Assembly: GCA_946811695.1 (NCBI GenBank)
Contig: OX328124.1
Coordinates: 60,094,754 to 60,158,753, forward strand
Length of the DNA stretch: 64,000 nt
Direction of reading: 5' to 3'
DNA from: Gonocerus acuteangulatus
Lineage: Eukaryota; Arthropoda; Insecta; Hemiptera; Coreidae
In this document: positions 47,692 to 59,695 of the stretch, piece by piece
How the letters are laid out: every line of letters starts with the position of its first letter
Position numbering within the stretch: the first letter of the stretch is position 1
Program-made: the position numbers and the translations under genes
The notes under the pieces: model-generated
Database searches by the model: none
The model's input: only the letters and a program-made list of their open reading frames with translations
Told to the model about the DNA's origin: nothing

Positions 47692-48114
47692 CCCTTTTCA
47701 AGAAAAATAGAAAAAAAATAGGTTTATCTTATGACGTTCGGATAAATTCGCATATATCTCGGGACTGGTTAGGAAATTACAGTATTTGGGAAGGTTTTAT
47801 TCGATAGTTTATTAAATTTCCTGCAAATAAGGTTCTAATGTAATTTTTGATTCAGCGATCTCATTCGGAGAAAACGGTGTTTAAGTGAAGTAAGTCCCAC
47901 TCAGAATACTGTCAGTTCCCTTTTTTGGTGCTTAAAATCTAGCTTCTGCTTTGAGATATCATATTACAATTTTCAAATTGTATCATATTACAATTGTCAA
48001 ATTTTCAATTTTTAAATGTTTTTCAAAAAAGATTAAGCTTAGCTGTTTCTATTCTAAGCTTTAAAAATGGCATTAGGGATAAAATTGAATTGCTCTAACC
48101 CTCGCTGGCGAGTC
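47303..48114 (+). mobile_element. Family R copy, adjacent to the hAT MITE
   Basis: GAAAATACCGGTGGTTCAAA, the R blocks, (AT)n at 47643-47690, TATCTCGGGACTGGTTAGGA, TCATTCGGAGAAAACGGTGT and the end CTCGCTGGCGAGTC. The hAT element likely inserted near its 5' end. Confidence 0.55.
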
Positions 48115-48329
48115 TTCATTCTTTCTGATTCCCTCATTAAATCTCGGTTTCATCAGATGAGTATGAAATATCATGAACTCAAAATGGACATCAATAAGGA
48201 AATGAGCCCTGGGTCAGAAAAAAATACAAAAGAAATAAGAAGCCTCGTCCACTTGTACGACGGTAACTGTAGCAGATGAATAACGAGTTATAACGATTAG
48301 AAGCCGTTCTGTAAATTTATATCAAAGTA

Positions 48330-48695
48330 AAATGAGTCTTTCACATAATTGTATTCGTGATTTTTTTGCTCATTTTTTCTACCTTGGAGTATTTCTCCAT
48401 CGTGGGATTATAATTTCTTATTCCATTTCATGTAGTCCTGAAAATGGGACATTTCTCCCCCTTCTCCATATCCCTGAAGAAGTCTTACATCTCAAGCCAA
48501 GACGTTCGCTTAAATATAACTAATTTTATTGAGTTAAAAAGTGCTATCACTTCTTTGAGACCTCCACTGAAATATCTAGCTTTCATACAAATGAAAAAAA
48601 GGCCAATCAGGTCTCCCAGTTCTAAACAGTTAATTTTATTATTTAAAAACTGTATTTCGGATTAATGCCATCATCAGGAAATTTTTATTATTATC
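48330..48695. mobile_element. Two Penelope-like tails in opposite orientation
   Basis: Plus: CCTGAAGAAGTCTTACATCT then CAAGCCAAGACGTTCG at 48473-48510. Minus: TTCCTGATGATGGCATTAAT then CCGAAATACAG at 48647-48683. The second keeps CTGATGA, a TGGC/TCC stem and GAAA. Inverted tails recall the palindrome at 6193-6550, but these are different subfamilies. Confidence 0.45.
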
Positions 48696-48700
48696 ACAGG

Positions 48701-49767
48701 TGAAGTTCGTTAACCAGCAGACTCCGCCCACTGGATATGCGGTTATAGGCTTCCAGGTTACAACCTTTCTAACGTAGGAAAACGAATGAAACCATTTTTA
48801 AGGCGATATATGTAACGGTTTCCGAGAAAAGTGAATAAAACTAGGTTTCATATGTCATTTTCAGTTCGGGCACTTCGCAGCGATGAATTCAGTTGAAAAT
48901 TATCTATATATTTCACATTCATCTAAACAAAAATATTTAAATTTTTGTTACGTTTGGAGATAAGAAATTATTAGAATAAACAATTTATTAAAATACATAA
49001 GCATGAGTCTTGTGATCTTCGAATATTCTTTTAAATCTAAAGCAGAAAAAATAATAAATAAATTAAATAACTGTAAAACAGTTGGGAAATCGTGGTATAA
49101 AGACGGCACCGATTCGAATGCTTACTAAATTTCGTCATTTTTTTAATATGTTGTTTTCTTTATTTGGTAAAAACACACAACAAAATAACAATAACACGTG
49201 TGTGCCTCTATACCACAGAAACAAACTAATTCTAGTTTTAACCCTGAAATACTTAGATTTATGTCAACAATTATTATAAGGGAAAAATGCCCAAATTTCG
49301 ACATTAAAAAATGTCGGTTTCGTTGTTTTGAGCGATGGTTTGTCTCTGTCAACCTCAGTTTTTATTTATTTGTGCATAAGATCCCTAATCGCTAGTGTGT
49401 GATTTGCTTTATCAACGTCAGGGGGTAGAACCCATCGAAAGGTCTATGGAAGTTTTTAAGTGGTGTTTTTTTAATTTCATTTAACAGTAAATTGAGTATT
49501 TTAGTAAAAAAAATATAAGAAAATGAGAAACGTATTGGTAATAGTTTTCCTAGAGGGAACTTCCAGAAGCGGAAAGGAGTAATTCCACTAAGGATAGTTC
49601 CTGCTGTGGTTGCTGAATTCTACGATTTTATTTTACATTTCCACGTGTTTACATTTTTAACGAATGAGCAAAACATAACATTTACTGTTTCTATTCTAAG
49701 CTTTTAGAATGACACTGGGGATAAGAATGGAAACGCGCTAAGATAACGCAGTTCCTGCGTTTCGGAC
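48701..49767 (+). mobile_element. Family R copy lacking the 5' end
   Basis: It starts at GTTCGTTAACCAGCAGACTC, continues with CCGAGAAAAGTG and GTTGGGAAATCGTGGTATAA, and ends GGAAACGCGCTAAGATAACG then TCGGAC. Confidence 0.55.
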
Positions 49768-49959
49768 TTTTCACTCATAGGAGGGGTGCTAAAGCCTATC
49801 TGTCTTAAAGTTGTCAGAGATTCGGTGTGCATGAAAAGAGACAGCTTAACTTGCGTGAACCGCTGACATACGGGAGTGTTTCCTGGACATTTGAATAATA
49901 GTTTTTTCCCTACTTTTAAATACATACATTTCCATGTGTTTATTACTTTTCCTAGATGT

Positions 49960-50727
49960 TTTACATTCTCACAACCTAAGATATTTAAATTTTGGTAACG
50001 CTCAAAGCAGGAGAAGTTTTAGCAAAAAAAATATATTAACTGAGATGAGCATTTTTGGGATTTTTGCATATTTTATTAAATTTCTCGAAACCCATTGGGA
50101 AATCATGGTAAGGTTCTGAACAAATTTTCGATGGGACGATCTCAGGTTGACAAAAATTGCTTAAAACCTCGAAAATGTTGGTTCCTTTATTTTGGAAGGA
50201 TCTTAAGTTTGTTTTCCACAGTGTTTTATTATTTGTTGTTTTTTAATTGATTTTAGCAGTAAAATGAATTTTCGGAGGCCCGGTGGCCGCGAGTAGTTAA
50301 CGCGTAAGCACTTAACACTCCGTTCCAAGGGTCGTGGGTTCGATTCCCCCTAGGGGTGGTGACTTTTCTTTAGAAAAAAAAAAAAAAAGGCGTTTGCCCT
50401 ATTATGGCTAGAAAAGGGTTGTGACCTGTTGATAACCCGTCCTAAAATTCGTAGTTAATTATAATGGATATTAAAATTAAATAAATTAAAAAAAATTTGA
50501 TAGTAAAACAAGATAGGTACTTAAAATAAGAACGAATTTTTGGTTGTTTGTAATAGAGCTTTCCGAGCAGAAGTCGAAGATGCCGAATGAGTAATTTCCG
50601 CTACTCTTAGTTCTCACACATAATGGCGCGTAAATTTCACTTTATATACAAGATTTCATGAGAACGTTTAAAAAAAAAATATTCCAAATGAAACCTGCGA
50701 GCCAAATAGTTCCTGCTAATCGGTCAT
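49960..50727 (+). mobile_element. Family R 3' half, split by a SINE
   Basis: CTCGAAACCCATTGGGAAAT, GATGGGACGATCTCAGGTTG, then the family-A SINE at 50274-50490, then GTAAAACAAGATAGG and a degraded end GCGAGCCAAATAGTTCCTGC. Confidence 0.5.
50274..50490 (+). mobile_element. tRNA-derived SINE, family A, full copy in R
   Basis: GGAGGCCCGGTGGCCGCGAG, TAGTTAACGCGTAAGCACTT, B box GTGGGTTCGATTCCCCCTAG, core CTAGAAAAGGGTTGTGACCT and GATAACCCGTCCTAAAATTC, AT-rich tail. Comparison with the R sequence at 38550 (AATTTTCTAGTAAAACAA) shows the empty site, so the insertion point is exact to a few bases. Confidence 0.92.
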
Positions 50728-51047
50728 TTTTTTAGATTGCATTAGAGTTGCCGCCATTAAACGCAAAATATTCAAATTATCAACCATTGCGAATGAAATA
50801 AATATCAACAAAATGAATTTGAAGATGGATGATAAGTATGCAGAGTATCCAGCAATCCCATAAAGTTATGCAGTGCATTGAATTACTTAATTATGTTTAA
50901 TAACCTTTTCTTCATTTTCTAGATATTTTATCGTTTTGTATAATTTATAAAGATGCAGATCTCTTTGGTGTGGAGTTTACAGGCAAATAAAAATATAAAA
51001 TAAAAAAAGTAATAATAATTAAAGTTGAAGTTGAGTATAATGCGTCC

Positions 51048-51430
51048 TTGAGAATGTATGGTCCATCGTGGTTGGAACAGCATGGAGGTAGATCCGTAGT
51101 GCAAGGAGGTCATCGAATCCCGCCTGCAGGGGAGGAGATAATGTATTCAGCTGATTGTATCCGACGAGAGAAGGGTCCGGGGGACTGGTTGTTCGTCCTA
51201 CTTGCCGGCCTATGTAAGTGGAACAGCGGGACTGGAAGTGACATGATCAAGAGGAGGCGGGTGGCAGTGGTGAGGGAAACCGGTGAGGGAAAGCTGAGGG
51301 TCAACGACCAAAGATGCACTTGCACCTGCGTCCTTGAGATCGCTACTTCTCCTACTCTCATACTGCAACTGGGGCTGTGCAGCTCCACCTGACAATGGGG
51401 AGGCTGATTCGAAGAACACGCCTGCAAAGG
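51048..51430. other. GC-rich island, unassigned
   Basis: About half G+C within DNA of roughly one-third. Open readings exist on both strands (51048-51392 plus, 51110-51475 minus) simply because stops are rare here. No domain was recognised, no splice sites are convincing. It could be a noncoding exon, an old element or a horizontally distinct segment. Confidence 0.3.
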
Positions 51431-51839
51431 ACTTCTGAGATAATGGTCTATAATGAATGAAGAGACATACGCCAAGATAATTTCTTGATGAAATAGGCTA
51501 AAAAAAACAAAATGTTATAAAAACTCTATCTATTTCATAGCAGTCATCCTATCACAGAAGGGGTAGTATACAGTAGAAGTATTATAAATTTTTACTCGCC
51601 AAAAATAATACCGCAGAAAACCCTAATGTCGTAAAGATCATCCAAAGAGACTAAACGTTTGAAAGCGACGTTTTCGACGTGACGTTTTTAAATTCTATAT
51701 CACGACTTGAAATAATTCGGTGCTTACGTCCTTAGGCTCTGTGTATAGAAAAGAGCTTTCTTTTTCTAACCAAATAAATAACTATTGTATTACACATATT
51801 ATAGTCTTCTGGTATTGACCGTGTCACAAATTTCTTTGC

Positions 51840-52330
51840 TGACGTTTCGCTAGTCATACTGCCAGCTTCCTCAGGGCTTAGTCTGAGAATGAGGATGTTC
51901 TTCTAGTTCTTCTGTATAAATACCTCTCTTTGTATTCATCCGCGGGCGTAGTCTGCTCTTCCATGTCCCTGATTGGTTGGTCCCGGTCTTGCTTGATTCT
52001 GGTTGGTGGTTTCCATCTGGATCATTGATTGGCTGAATTTCGTTTTTTCTTTTTTCTCTAGGTTCAATTACCGGATGCCATAATTTGCTGAGCTTGTACC
52101 TATCTTCTTTGTAGAATTTTTCCGGGCATCGTACTATTTCTATCGCTTCCCTTATGATCCGTTCTTGATAATTTTCTATTTTCGCAAGAATGCTTACTTG
52201 GTCGAACTGGATAGCATCAGTGTTATAAAAATGTTCTGCTACCGCCGATTTTTTCAATGTTGCCATTCTTAACCGTCTTCATATGTTCTGTTATTCTAGT
52301 GCACACCAATCTTCCTGTCTGTCCAAATTA
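51840..52330 (-). mobile_element. Penelope-like element 3' remnant, second lineage
   Basis: On minus, from 52330: GQTGR and CTRITEHMKTVKNGN (end of a GIY-YIG domain), then the C-terminal region at 51871-52266, then tail CCCTGAGGAAGCTGGCAGTA and CTAGCGAAACGTCAGC with a hammerhead-like CTGAGGA-stem-GAAACGTC layout. One frameshift near 52266. Confidence 0.75.
51871..52266 (-). pseudogene. C-terminal region of a PLE protein after GIY-YIG
   Basis: It has 131 codons. KSAVAEHFYNTDAIQFDQVS, then ILAKIENYQERIIREAIEIV and CPEKFYKEDRYKLSKLWHPV follow the well-known post-GIY-YIG pattern in insect PLEs (S.AEH....H...F....IL......R.IREAIEI...P...N..DG..LS..W.P). The upstream half of the endonuclease is in a different frame and then lost. 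It differs from the intact lineage at 20762-22120. Confidence 0.75.
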
Positions 52331-53920
52331 AATTAAATTATCTTTGGGGTTATTTATTATAACCCCAGGAGGAGGTCTCCAGGTGACTATAAGGGGATAT
52401 TTGAAAGAACCTGATCACAATGGATGTTTGCTTTAGGTCAGTAGATCTGAAACTAGGGGCTGAGCAGGATGCCACTCTAGAAGTGGAAGATCCAAGATAA
52501 GGAATAGAAACTGGGCTCATTCTAATATTTTTAGTTCACTGAATACCGTTTCTAGAAAATACTTTACGTCCTCGGGTTTCTAAATATGCTTTGGCGGTAG
52601 CTTTGCCCAACATGTACAGTTCTAGTACGGCTCGAAAGATGAAGGATTCAATATCGTTAGACAGAGCTTATTTAGTGATTATATTTATTTTAGTCTGCCT
52701 AGAAGGACTTAAGGTTAAGACTCAAGTGTTAAATATGAAAATTTTTAAGTTATGCAATAGAAAATTAAGTACCGATAACCGGAGTGAATGTAAAATTCTA
52801 TATAGAATATTAATCTTGAAAGATTGCAAGTGTCACATGCTATATTGTTGTTGTTTTAACCTTCCAGTAGGGGCGCCCCTTTTTGGTACATCCGTAGAGG
52901 CGCTGCATCTCAGAGGTGCAAACCCTATTTCGCGCGGAAAAATGTGCCTCAGCAACGTGATTACATTGCTATTTGAGAGAAATAGTAGAAATCTGCAGAC
53001 TTGATAACTAAAACAACATTTTTGTTTTTTGCGGGGGACATAAGAAACCATCGTTTTCGATTAAATGAAATCTTATCATATTCGATATGAAATAAAATAT
53101 TAATATAAACTTGAATAATCAATCTATGTATAGGAATTTTAAAGTCTAAACCCGGCCATACCTAAAAACACTCTGCTGTAGTTAGTATAAGTGCCAAATT
53201 TCTGATTCTTTAAAAAAAAGGATCATGTTTCAGGACTACACTATTACTAAGTACTGTTAGTGGAATTACAATACAGTTTATGTTAAAATATATAACATTT
53301 GTAATATAACAGGTTATCCTATAGACCTGAAACATGTCTAAATATACTGGGTGGTCCCGCAGGAAATCGCCATACTTGAGGAGTGTGTACTCCGACTAAA
53401 GTGTAGTTGAATGCCACCAAAGAAAAATTTTTACTTGCATTATTTCCCTAGATATAGTTAGTGATTTTTTGTCTGTTGTGAGTTTTTGACCATTTTTGCG
53501 CTATTAACTTATCATGAAATAATGGTTTGTGAAATGTCCACGAAGTAAACGAGATCTTATAGGAAATTTAATGCAGATTTCGAAAATGTCATCAGAATTT
53601 AATTTACCCTTGGCGTAAACGACAAATAGCGCAAAAATGGTCAAAAACTAGCGTTTAGAAAAAAACAAAAATCGGATAGGAAATCACTCGAATATTGGCG
53701 CTGTACCTAGCAGTTGAAGACCAATTTTTACTCCTCTCATTTATTCTACGGCGGAATAAACTCACCCACATACTCATAGATGATAACATAGTAAGATAGA
53801 GAACGAAAAGTGTAATTACATAAGGGAAATGATGATTATGAAGTAAAACAGCCTACCTGATAACTTTGTAAATACAAATTGTTGCAATATCCAGACGACT
53901 TGCTTTACTTATTCGAAATA
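52331..53920. other. Gene-free stretch; inverted repeat at 53485-53652
   Basis: GTTTTTGACCATTTTTGCGC at 53488-53507 recurs inverted at 53629-53648 with longer weak similarity around it. ATACTGGGTGGTCCCGCAGG at 53347 looks like a TA-flanked transposon end without a found partner. A 137-codon plus reading at 52591-53004 has no recognisable domain. Confidence 0.4.
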
Positions 53921-54221
53921 TTATATATATATATATATAAATCTAACCTATTTAAGGTTTTGAAAAAATACCACATCACAGGTTGAATATGCGTCAATAA
54001 GGGCGAATTCAGGATTTTTTTTTAATTTATAAAAAAAAAATTAAGTATAACTACGTTTTACCGTGGACTCTCTACAACCTACTCATGGCTCATGGAGGAG
54101 GCAAAAGACTTAAGAATCAGTCCTACCGATGGAAATCCATCTTCCTATATTGGAGGCTGTTAGCTTTTTCATTTATCTATGTATTCTCTGAACAGGGATC
54201 CAGTGGGAGTTTTGAATAGAC

Positions 54222-54222
54222 A

Positions 54223-54275
<53 letters not shown>
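54222..54275. repeat. (AT)n microsatellite
   Basis: Alternating AT, about 50 bp. Confidence 0.95.
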
Positions 54276-54278
<3 letters not shown>

Positions 54279-54794
54279 CACGTTTGTGTGTGAGCTCTAA
54301 GGCCAACAAACATTCTCCGTTTAAAAGTTTAAAACGGAAGGTTATTATTTTCGATTTTTCAGCTAAAATAGGGACTAAATAGGGAATATTTCTAAATGCC
54401 TACTATAAATTAGAAAGAGTAAGAGTGGAGGGGTGTATGAAAGCACAGCGAAAAGCTGCAGTTTCCCCTTTAGCGAGAGAGAGAGACAGCGTGCAGAAGC
54501 TGTTCCCAATCCAGGGATCGAGATGACCTAGAATCAGCTGTTTACTGAAAGGGAGGAACCCTCACCAGGTCCTTGCCCTCCCGTTTCTATTCCTGTCCCA
54601 CCGAGAAACTACACCCCCTACCACTCCTCTACCATTTCACTTACAACTCCCCTCGAGACCATTTTCTCTTTTTTTTTTATCCTTAGTTTTCCTTAAGAAG
54701 GATTAATTTCAAGGTCGTTCTAATCTCTTCTGATAGGTCATTAAACCTCCAGTTTTTCTTTTAATTCCTCCCATATCTTTATAACCTTTCTCAC

Positions 54795-54832
<38 letters not shown>

Positions 54833-54860
54833 CGTCTGTTACTCCCTCTCTCTCTAGAAA
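54795..54860. repeat. (CT)n microsatellite
   Basis: About 17 CT units and a second short CT block. Confidence 0.95.
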
Positions 54861-54928
54861 TTAAATTTGTGGATCTCGTTGTTAAAGTGAATTTATACTG
54901 GTCCAAAGAGGAAAAATTAATAAGACCG

Positions 54929-55100
54929 GGTCTCCCTATGGTCTAGTGGCTCAAGCCAAGTATTCTCAGGAGAGTGTTGAAGGTTCGAGTCCCGCCAGCA
55001 GCGGTTGAGTTCTTTCATATTTGGGCACGCTAAGGAATGCCCTTCCTAAACATCCACCATTGATGGATGGGAAGGGCATTAGGGCACTCATCATGTCAAG
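54929..55100 (+). mobile_element. tRNA-derived SINE, family B-related, with different body
   Basis: GGTCTCCCTATGGTCTAGTG (A box) and GAAGGTTCGAGTCCCGCCAG (B box) give a family-B-like head. The body GGAATGCCCTTCCTAAACAT and CCACCATTGATGGATGGGAA differs from family B and shares phrases with 59570-59690. Confidence 0.7.
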
Positions 55101-56269
55101 ATCCATCAAATTATTCCCTCTGGAGCATACCTCTCTCCAGATTTGTGCAAGCCTAGTACTGACTTTTCTTTCATCACTTTGTTTGGGAAATGCATTTTAT
55201 ACCTATTGCCAGGTCTATCTCCCAGGAAAGGTGATCCTGGGGTGGGTACTGTAGGTGACATTATGGCAGTGTACTGTTATGTGTTCGGTGTACTGTTCTT
55301 GGGGGGGGGGGTCGTAAAGCCCCAAGCAACTGCGCGTATCAATGCGCTCCTTGCCTTATATCATTATTATATTATTAGGATAATTAATTAACGATACAAA
55401 TATCATTCTTAGTGCGTAGTCAGTAAAATATGTGAGTTTTTTTGAGACATTTTCCCCTTTATAAAGCATTTTGCTGATCCAAATCAGTGTGAATAATTCT
55501 AGCAATAGTCTATTTGTGTGTTATACAGGTACACACGTGTTACTGTATTGTTTTTTATAACTAATAAAAAATATGACCGGTAAGCCTTAAAAGGCTAGAA
55601 AATCTGTGGCAGACACTGCTCTGGTGAGGGGATATTCAACAAGCGTAAGAGTTAGACTCTCTATCCGCATAGCCAATAAAACATTTCTTTTTTTACTCTC
55701 GGAACAAATATATTTATCTGTTTCAAAGGCTTGTTTCACTTTTAAATAAGTCTTTAAGGTCACGTTTTATGTATTTATACCAACGCCACTCAGATTCTAC
55801 GAACTGAGAGTAAGATTTTTCCACGTCCAAAACATTATTCACCAATCTGTATCCTGGATTATTTATCTGTCAAGGCCAGTAACTTCGGAAATGTTTAGCT
55901 TTCATAAGTGACACTGGAATTGATTTCAAGGCCTCGCCAGGTACCCCATAAGACAAACAATCCTCTAATACAAGCGTTAATTAATGCTCTAGTGAGTGAG
56001 CTAAAAGATTAATTTAGATATATTTATGGTGTAAAAATACTTATGGGATCAATTTTATTTCCCAACATGCAAGTACGCTTCCTGAGTTGGCAGAAAGTCA
56101 AATAATAAATTCTGAATTTATATAATCGTCAATTTATTAAAATGGCTAGACAAATTATCAGATACCTCTTAAGGAGCCTTAAAAAGTAAGCATAGACTAA
56201 ACTCGATATTTTAAACAGCTGACTACAAACACAGCTGATTGTTGCTATGTAGATGTTCTTCAGTTATGA
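55101..56269. other. Gene-free stretch
   Basis: No family recognised. G10 at 55301. 56205-56260 (TTTAAACAGCTGACTACAAA) resembles sequence near 44870 and 11775 and is probably part of the following PLE tail. Confidence 0.4.
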
Positions 56270-56370
56270 CGTAGCCATTGTAGCGGAAGGTTTGCCTTTC
56301 ATTAGGCTCTGCTTAGTTTGTATTTTTCCCGAAGAGGCATTTATGCCTAGACAAGAAACATAGTTGTAAC
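56270..56370 (+). mobile_element. Penelope-like tail
   Basis: GCGGAAGGTTTGCCTTTCAT then CCCGAAGAGGCATTTATGCC and GAAACATAGTTG. Same subfamily as 11589-11690: NCGAAGA-G, hairpin GCAT/ATGC, GAAACAT. Confidence 0.5.
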
Positions 56371-56439
56371 ATTTTAATATGCAAGTATGTTACTCTGGGG
56401 GCAGTGTTTCAGCTAAGCCACATTGTATATAACGCTTAT

Positions 56440-57060
56440 TAGATATGTGGCTCGACGTCCCACCACTGAGACTGGGGCCCTTGTCTTCTGGTGCAGCTCT
56501 CCAGTCCCTAACATCAAGCAGAGTTGTGGCATCGTTGGCTAAGCTGTCCAGCCATCTGATCCTCGGCCTTCCTACTCGTCTTGTTGAGTTCAGTTCCTAG
56601 GTCATAACCTTTTTAGGTATTTCAGTGGCGTCCAATCTAGCTAAACCAAGCTTGATGAAGGTGACAGTGTCGAGGTCGGCAAATAGAGAGCTAAGTTCCC
56701 TATTTGTCCTTCTTCTCATAACTATCTTTACTGGGCCGCATATCCTCATGAGGACTCCTCGTTCAAAAACACTTAGTTTCATGTCATCACATTTGGTCAT
56801 TGCCCAAACCTCTGAGCCATATGAAATAACTTGCCGTACTTCTAAATTGTCGGCCAATTCCATACATCTATTGGCAGCTTTTTGCTTCTTGAGTCACGTC
56901 ATTCTTTCTATTCAGACCCTAGGTACATAAAGCTTTTAACTCCCTGAAATTTAATAAATCCCACTTCAAATGCAGAGCTCAGATCCACATCACCACCAAA
57001 TCTCAAGTACTTGGTTTTACTTTCAAGGACTTCTAGACCAAGTCAGCTAATATGATGCAT
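56440..57060 (-). pseudogene. LINE ORF2 C-terminal remnant
   Basis: Minus from 57060: LESKTKYLRFGGDVDLSSAF, EVGFIKFQGVKSFMYLGSE, then stops and a deletion, then ISYGSEVWAMTKCDDMKLSV, FERGVLMRICGPV, TFIKLGLARLDATEIPKKVM, and RVGRPRIRWLDSLAN. This is the RT thumb through the terminal GRP-RW-D block of RTE/CR1-like LINEs. The loss of the stretch between YLGS and YGSEVW, plus stops, marks it as dead. Confidence 0.8.
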
Positions 57061-57179
57061 ATTAATGAAGCTCTTGGTTCAACATAAGCACTACATTCAG
57101 TAAATAGATATTTTCCTTAATTATTCTCCCCCCCCTTCTCTCTCTCTCACACACTAAAATAAGACAGGTAGAGAACGAG

Positions 57180-57510
57180 AGAAGAAGGAGAGAGGAAGAG
57201 AGAGAATGGAAGAGAAATACAGAGCTATTGAGAGATATAGGATGGGAAATAAAGAGAGGGAGATACAGGAAGAGGAATATGAAGCGAGAGAGAGGAAAGA
57301 TGACCTAGATACCCTGGTAGTTAAGGGGCAGGAAGAGTGGTTGACCCAGTCACTAGTCGGGGGTGGCTCAGCTGCTGTCAGCTTTCACCAGCCTCTCTCT
57401 CCTGTTTGTTTTCATTACCTCCCACTCCTCTCTTCCTCTCTCTCTCTCCTTACATGTAGAACTCTCTGTAACTGGAGGTCAGGACGACGGAGGCATGCAG
57501 TGAGAAGTTG
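57180..57510 (+). other. GA-rich then CT-rich low-complexity region
   Basis: GAGAGA-rich from 57165 to 57300 and CTCTCT-rich at 57390-57450. The purine-rich half and pyrimidine-rich half could pair imperfectly. The open reading 57206-57511 is compositional. Confidence 0.5.
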
Positions 57511-57764
57511 ACGTTAATGATTTAAACGATATTTCATTCACAACCCAGAATTCAGGCATATATCACTGCTGCAGCGGTGGCGTTTTCCTAACCACAAATG
57601 GTACGTGATGCTTATTCCACTTATTGCTTTCAGCTAACAAACAAGCATCATGCACCACCTGAGGAAGCCGGCTGTGATCAATGCCGGACTGTAGGAGGAG
57701 ACTGATATAGACCTTAGATATTAGATAAAAATGCAATCTATCAGATATCTTTATTTTTGCTGTT

Positions 57765-57901
57765 TTAGCGCGGTTATTCCCTCCCTCCATAGGGAGCAAG
57801 CCCGCTTATGACGTCGACCTCATGACGCAATCCGGAAGTGCCGACAAGATAATTTTATGTTTTAGATCCCATAGATCGAGAATATAACGGTGGTTCAAAT
57901 T

Positions 57902-57954
<53 letters not shown>

Positions 57955-59411
57955 TCTACAAAAATTTAGTACTAAAATCTTTTATCTAATTTGAAAGGTC
58001 AAGTTCGTTAACCAGCAGGATCGGTCCACCGGAAGATGCTTTTTGGAGCGATATTCGCGCGAAAAAATCGTAACTTTTACGTTTTCGAGTTCATATGCTC
58101 GCAGATACTCGTTTTATAGGTTTATTACCATAGAAAAACGAATGAAACCATTTTTAAAGCGATACCTGTAACCGTTTTCGAGAAACATTGAGACGCCTAC
58201 TTTTCCAAACTAATTTTCAGTTTGGGTATTCAGAAACGATTAATTCAGCAAAAAGGTGTTCCAGGCGTTTGATAATCATATAATCTATAATAGGTAAATT
58301 TTGGTTCCGTTCGGAGTTAAAGAAGTACTAGAAAAAAATATTTCATTAACAGGCATGACAAATTTTCGGAATTTCGTATATTTTCTAAAATATCTCGAAA
58401 ACGGTAGGAAATCGTGGTAAGTAGAACGTAACCATTCGAAAGCTCACTGAATTCTCTACATAAAAGGTTCTGATGTAATTTTTGATGGGGTGATGTCAAT
58501 CGGAGAAATAAGGACTTGAAAAATCGCAATTGTTAGTTTTGCTTTTTTTCACCGGGGGTTTGTATGTATTTTCCTAACGATTTAAATGGTTGTAACTTAT
58601 TTTAATTGCATTTAACAATAAAACGAGTATTTGACTAAAACAAGGTAAGAAAATGTGAAACGTTGTTGTAGTGTTTCCAAGAGCGAACGTGCAGTCGTCA
58701 TGATATTGTGAGTTTCCTGTTGTGGCGCCTTAAATGTATTTTAACTTACTACATCTGACAAATCACTTTGGCAAGCTACGAGAAACATTCTGTCCTATAA
58801 ATCCTCCCGTCATTCCCTTCGCCGAGAAAATGGTTCCTGGGCCAAAACTGACGAAGAAATATCCCATACCTTTTGCCTACACCTCACCAAAGTCTTTACT
58901 CCTCACCATGATATCAATGATCCTGACCATACACTCCTTGTCTGAAGTCACCTGGACACTCCTCTTCAACTATCACTCCCACCAAAAGCCTTTAATCCTA
59001 AAGAAGTCCTGTATGCTATCTAACATCTTCCTCCAAAAAAAGCCACTGGATATGACCTCATCACTCCCAGAATCCTTAATAAACTCCCGAAAAAACCCAT
59101 TCTCTTCCTAACTTACATACATAATGCCGTACTCAGAACAACATATTTCCCCATCCTCTGAAAAGCCTATTCATCAACCTTCGTCCTATCGTCCTATATC
59201 ACTCTTTCCAATAATGGGTAAAATCCTTGAAAAACTCCTTCTCAAACGCCTTTATCCTTTACTGGAAATATGTTTATTTTCTCTTCGAGATTTTATTTTA
59301 AATTTTTCACGAAGGATAAAACCTCACCAATAACTGCGACTATTCCTTTACTAATTGCACTAGAGACAAGAACGGAAGCGCGCTAAGATGACGCATTCCT
59401 GCGAGTCGGAC
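57765..59411 (+). mobile_element. Family R, full-length copy carrying a LINE fragment
   Basis: 5' end TTAGCGCGGTTATTCCCTCC with hairpin partner ATAGGGAGCAAGCCCGC, CATGACGCAATCCGGAAGTG, (AT)n at 57904-57950, all R blocks, LINE insert 58740-59310, and 3' end GGAAGCGCGCTAAGATGACG then GCGAGTCGGAC. Termini are identical in kind to the 22396-23808 copy. Confidence 0.65.
58740..59310 (+). pseudogene. LINE reverse transcriptase fragment inside R (Jockey-like)
   Basis: Across frames: HLPPKKATGYDLITPRILNK, KPILFLTYIHNAVLRTTYFP, then HQPSSYRPISLFPIMGKILE and KLLLKRLYPLLE. This is the fingers/palm start of Jockey-type RT (PKKATGYD.ITP, then SYRPISLLP..GKI.EK). Sequence before 58890 (FTPHHDINDPDH) also fits. 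Several frameshifts. The active-site YADD block is not included. It has no LINE 3' end, so it was probably captured or left by deletion rather than inserted by target-primed retrotransposition. Confidence 0.8.
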
Positions 59412-59564
59412 TTTTTTTTAATGGTTTAATGGTGTACTCAAAAAAATATTAATTAAAAAAAAAAGAAAGTATATTGGATGCTGATGGTTTAGTGATATAC
59501 ATCGAACACTCATGTGTATGATAATATAACTAAATTGTGTTTATAATAATAAATGTAGGCCCTC

Positions 59565-59695
59565 CCCATGCAGCGGGTTGAGTTTTTCATCAATTGGCCC
59601 GTTGAAAGAATTCCCAGCTCCACCATGGATGTTTAGGAAGGCAACCTATAGATAGCATAGATGCAGAAGCTGCTTAAAAAAAATAAAATAATTAT
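59565..59695 (+). mobile_element. SINE-like 3' segment
   Basis: GCAGCGGGTTGAGTTTTTCA, then CCATGGATGTTTAGGAAGGC and AACCTATAGATAGC. It shares GCAGCGGTTGAG and the mirrored CCTAAACATCCA with 54929-55100, and AACCTATAGATA with family A and the 5S SINE. Ends in an A-rich tail. Confidence 0.55.

Noticed and set aside
52591..53004. 137-codon plus reading
   Set aside because: No domain, no splice context, and a competing minus reading; probably chance.
53347..53760. Complete TA-flanked transposon beginning CTGGGTGGTCCC
   Set aside because: No matching inverted end was found; only a 20-25-bp internal inverted repeat is supported.
57206..57511. 101-codon Glu/Arg-rich plus reading
   Set aside because: Result of GA-rich low-complexity sequence.
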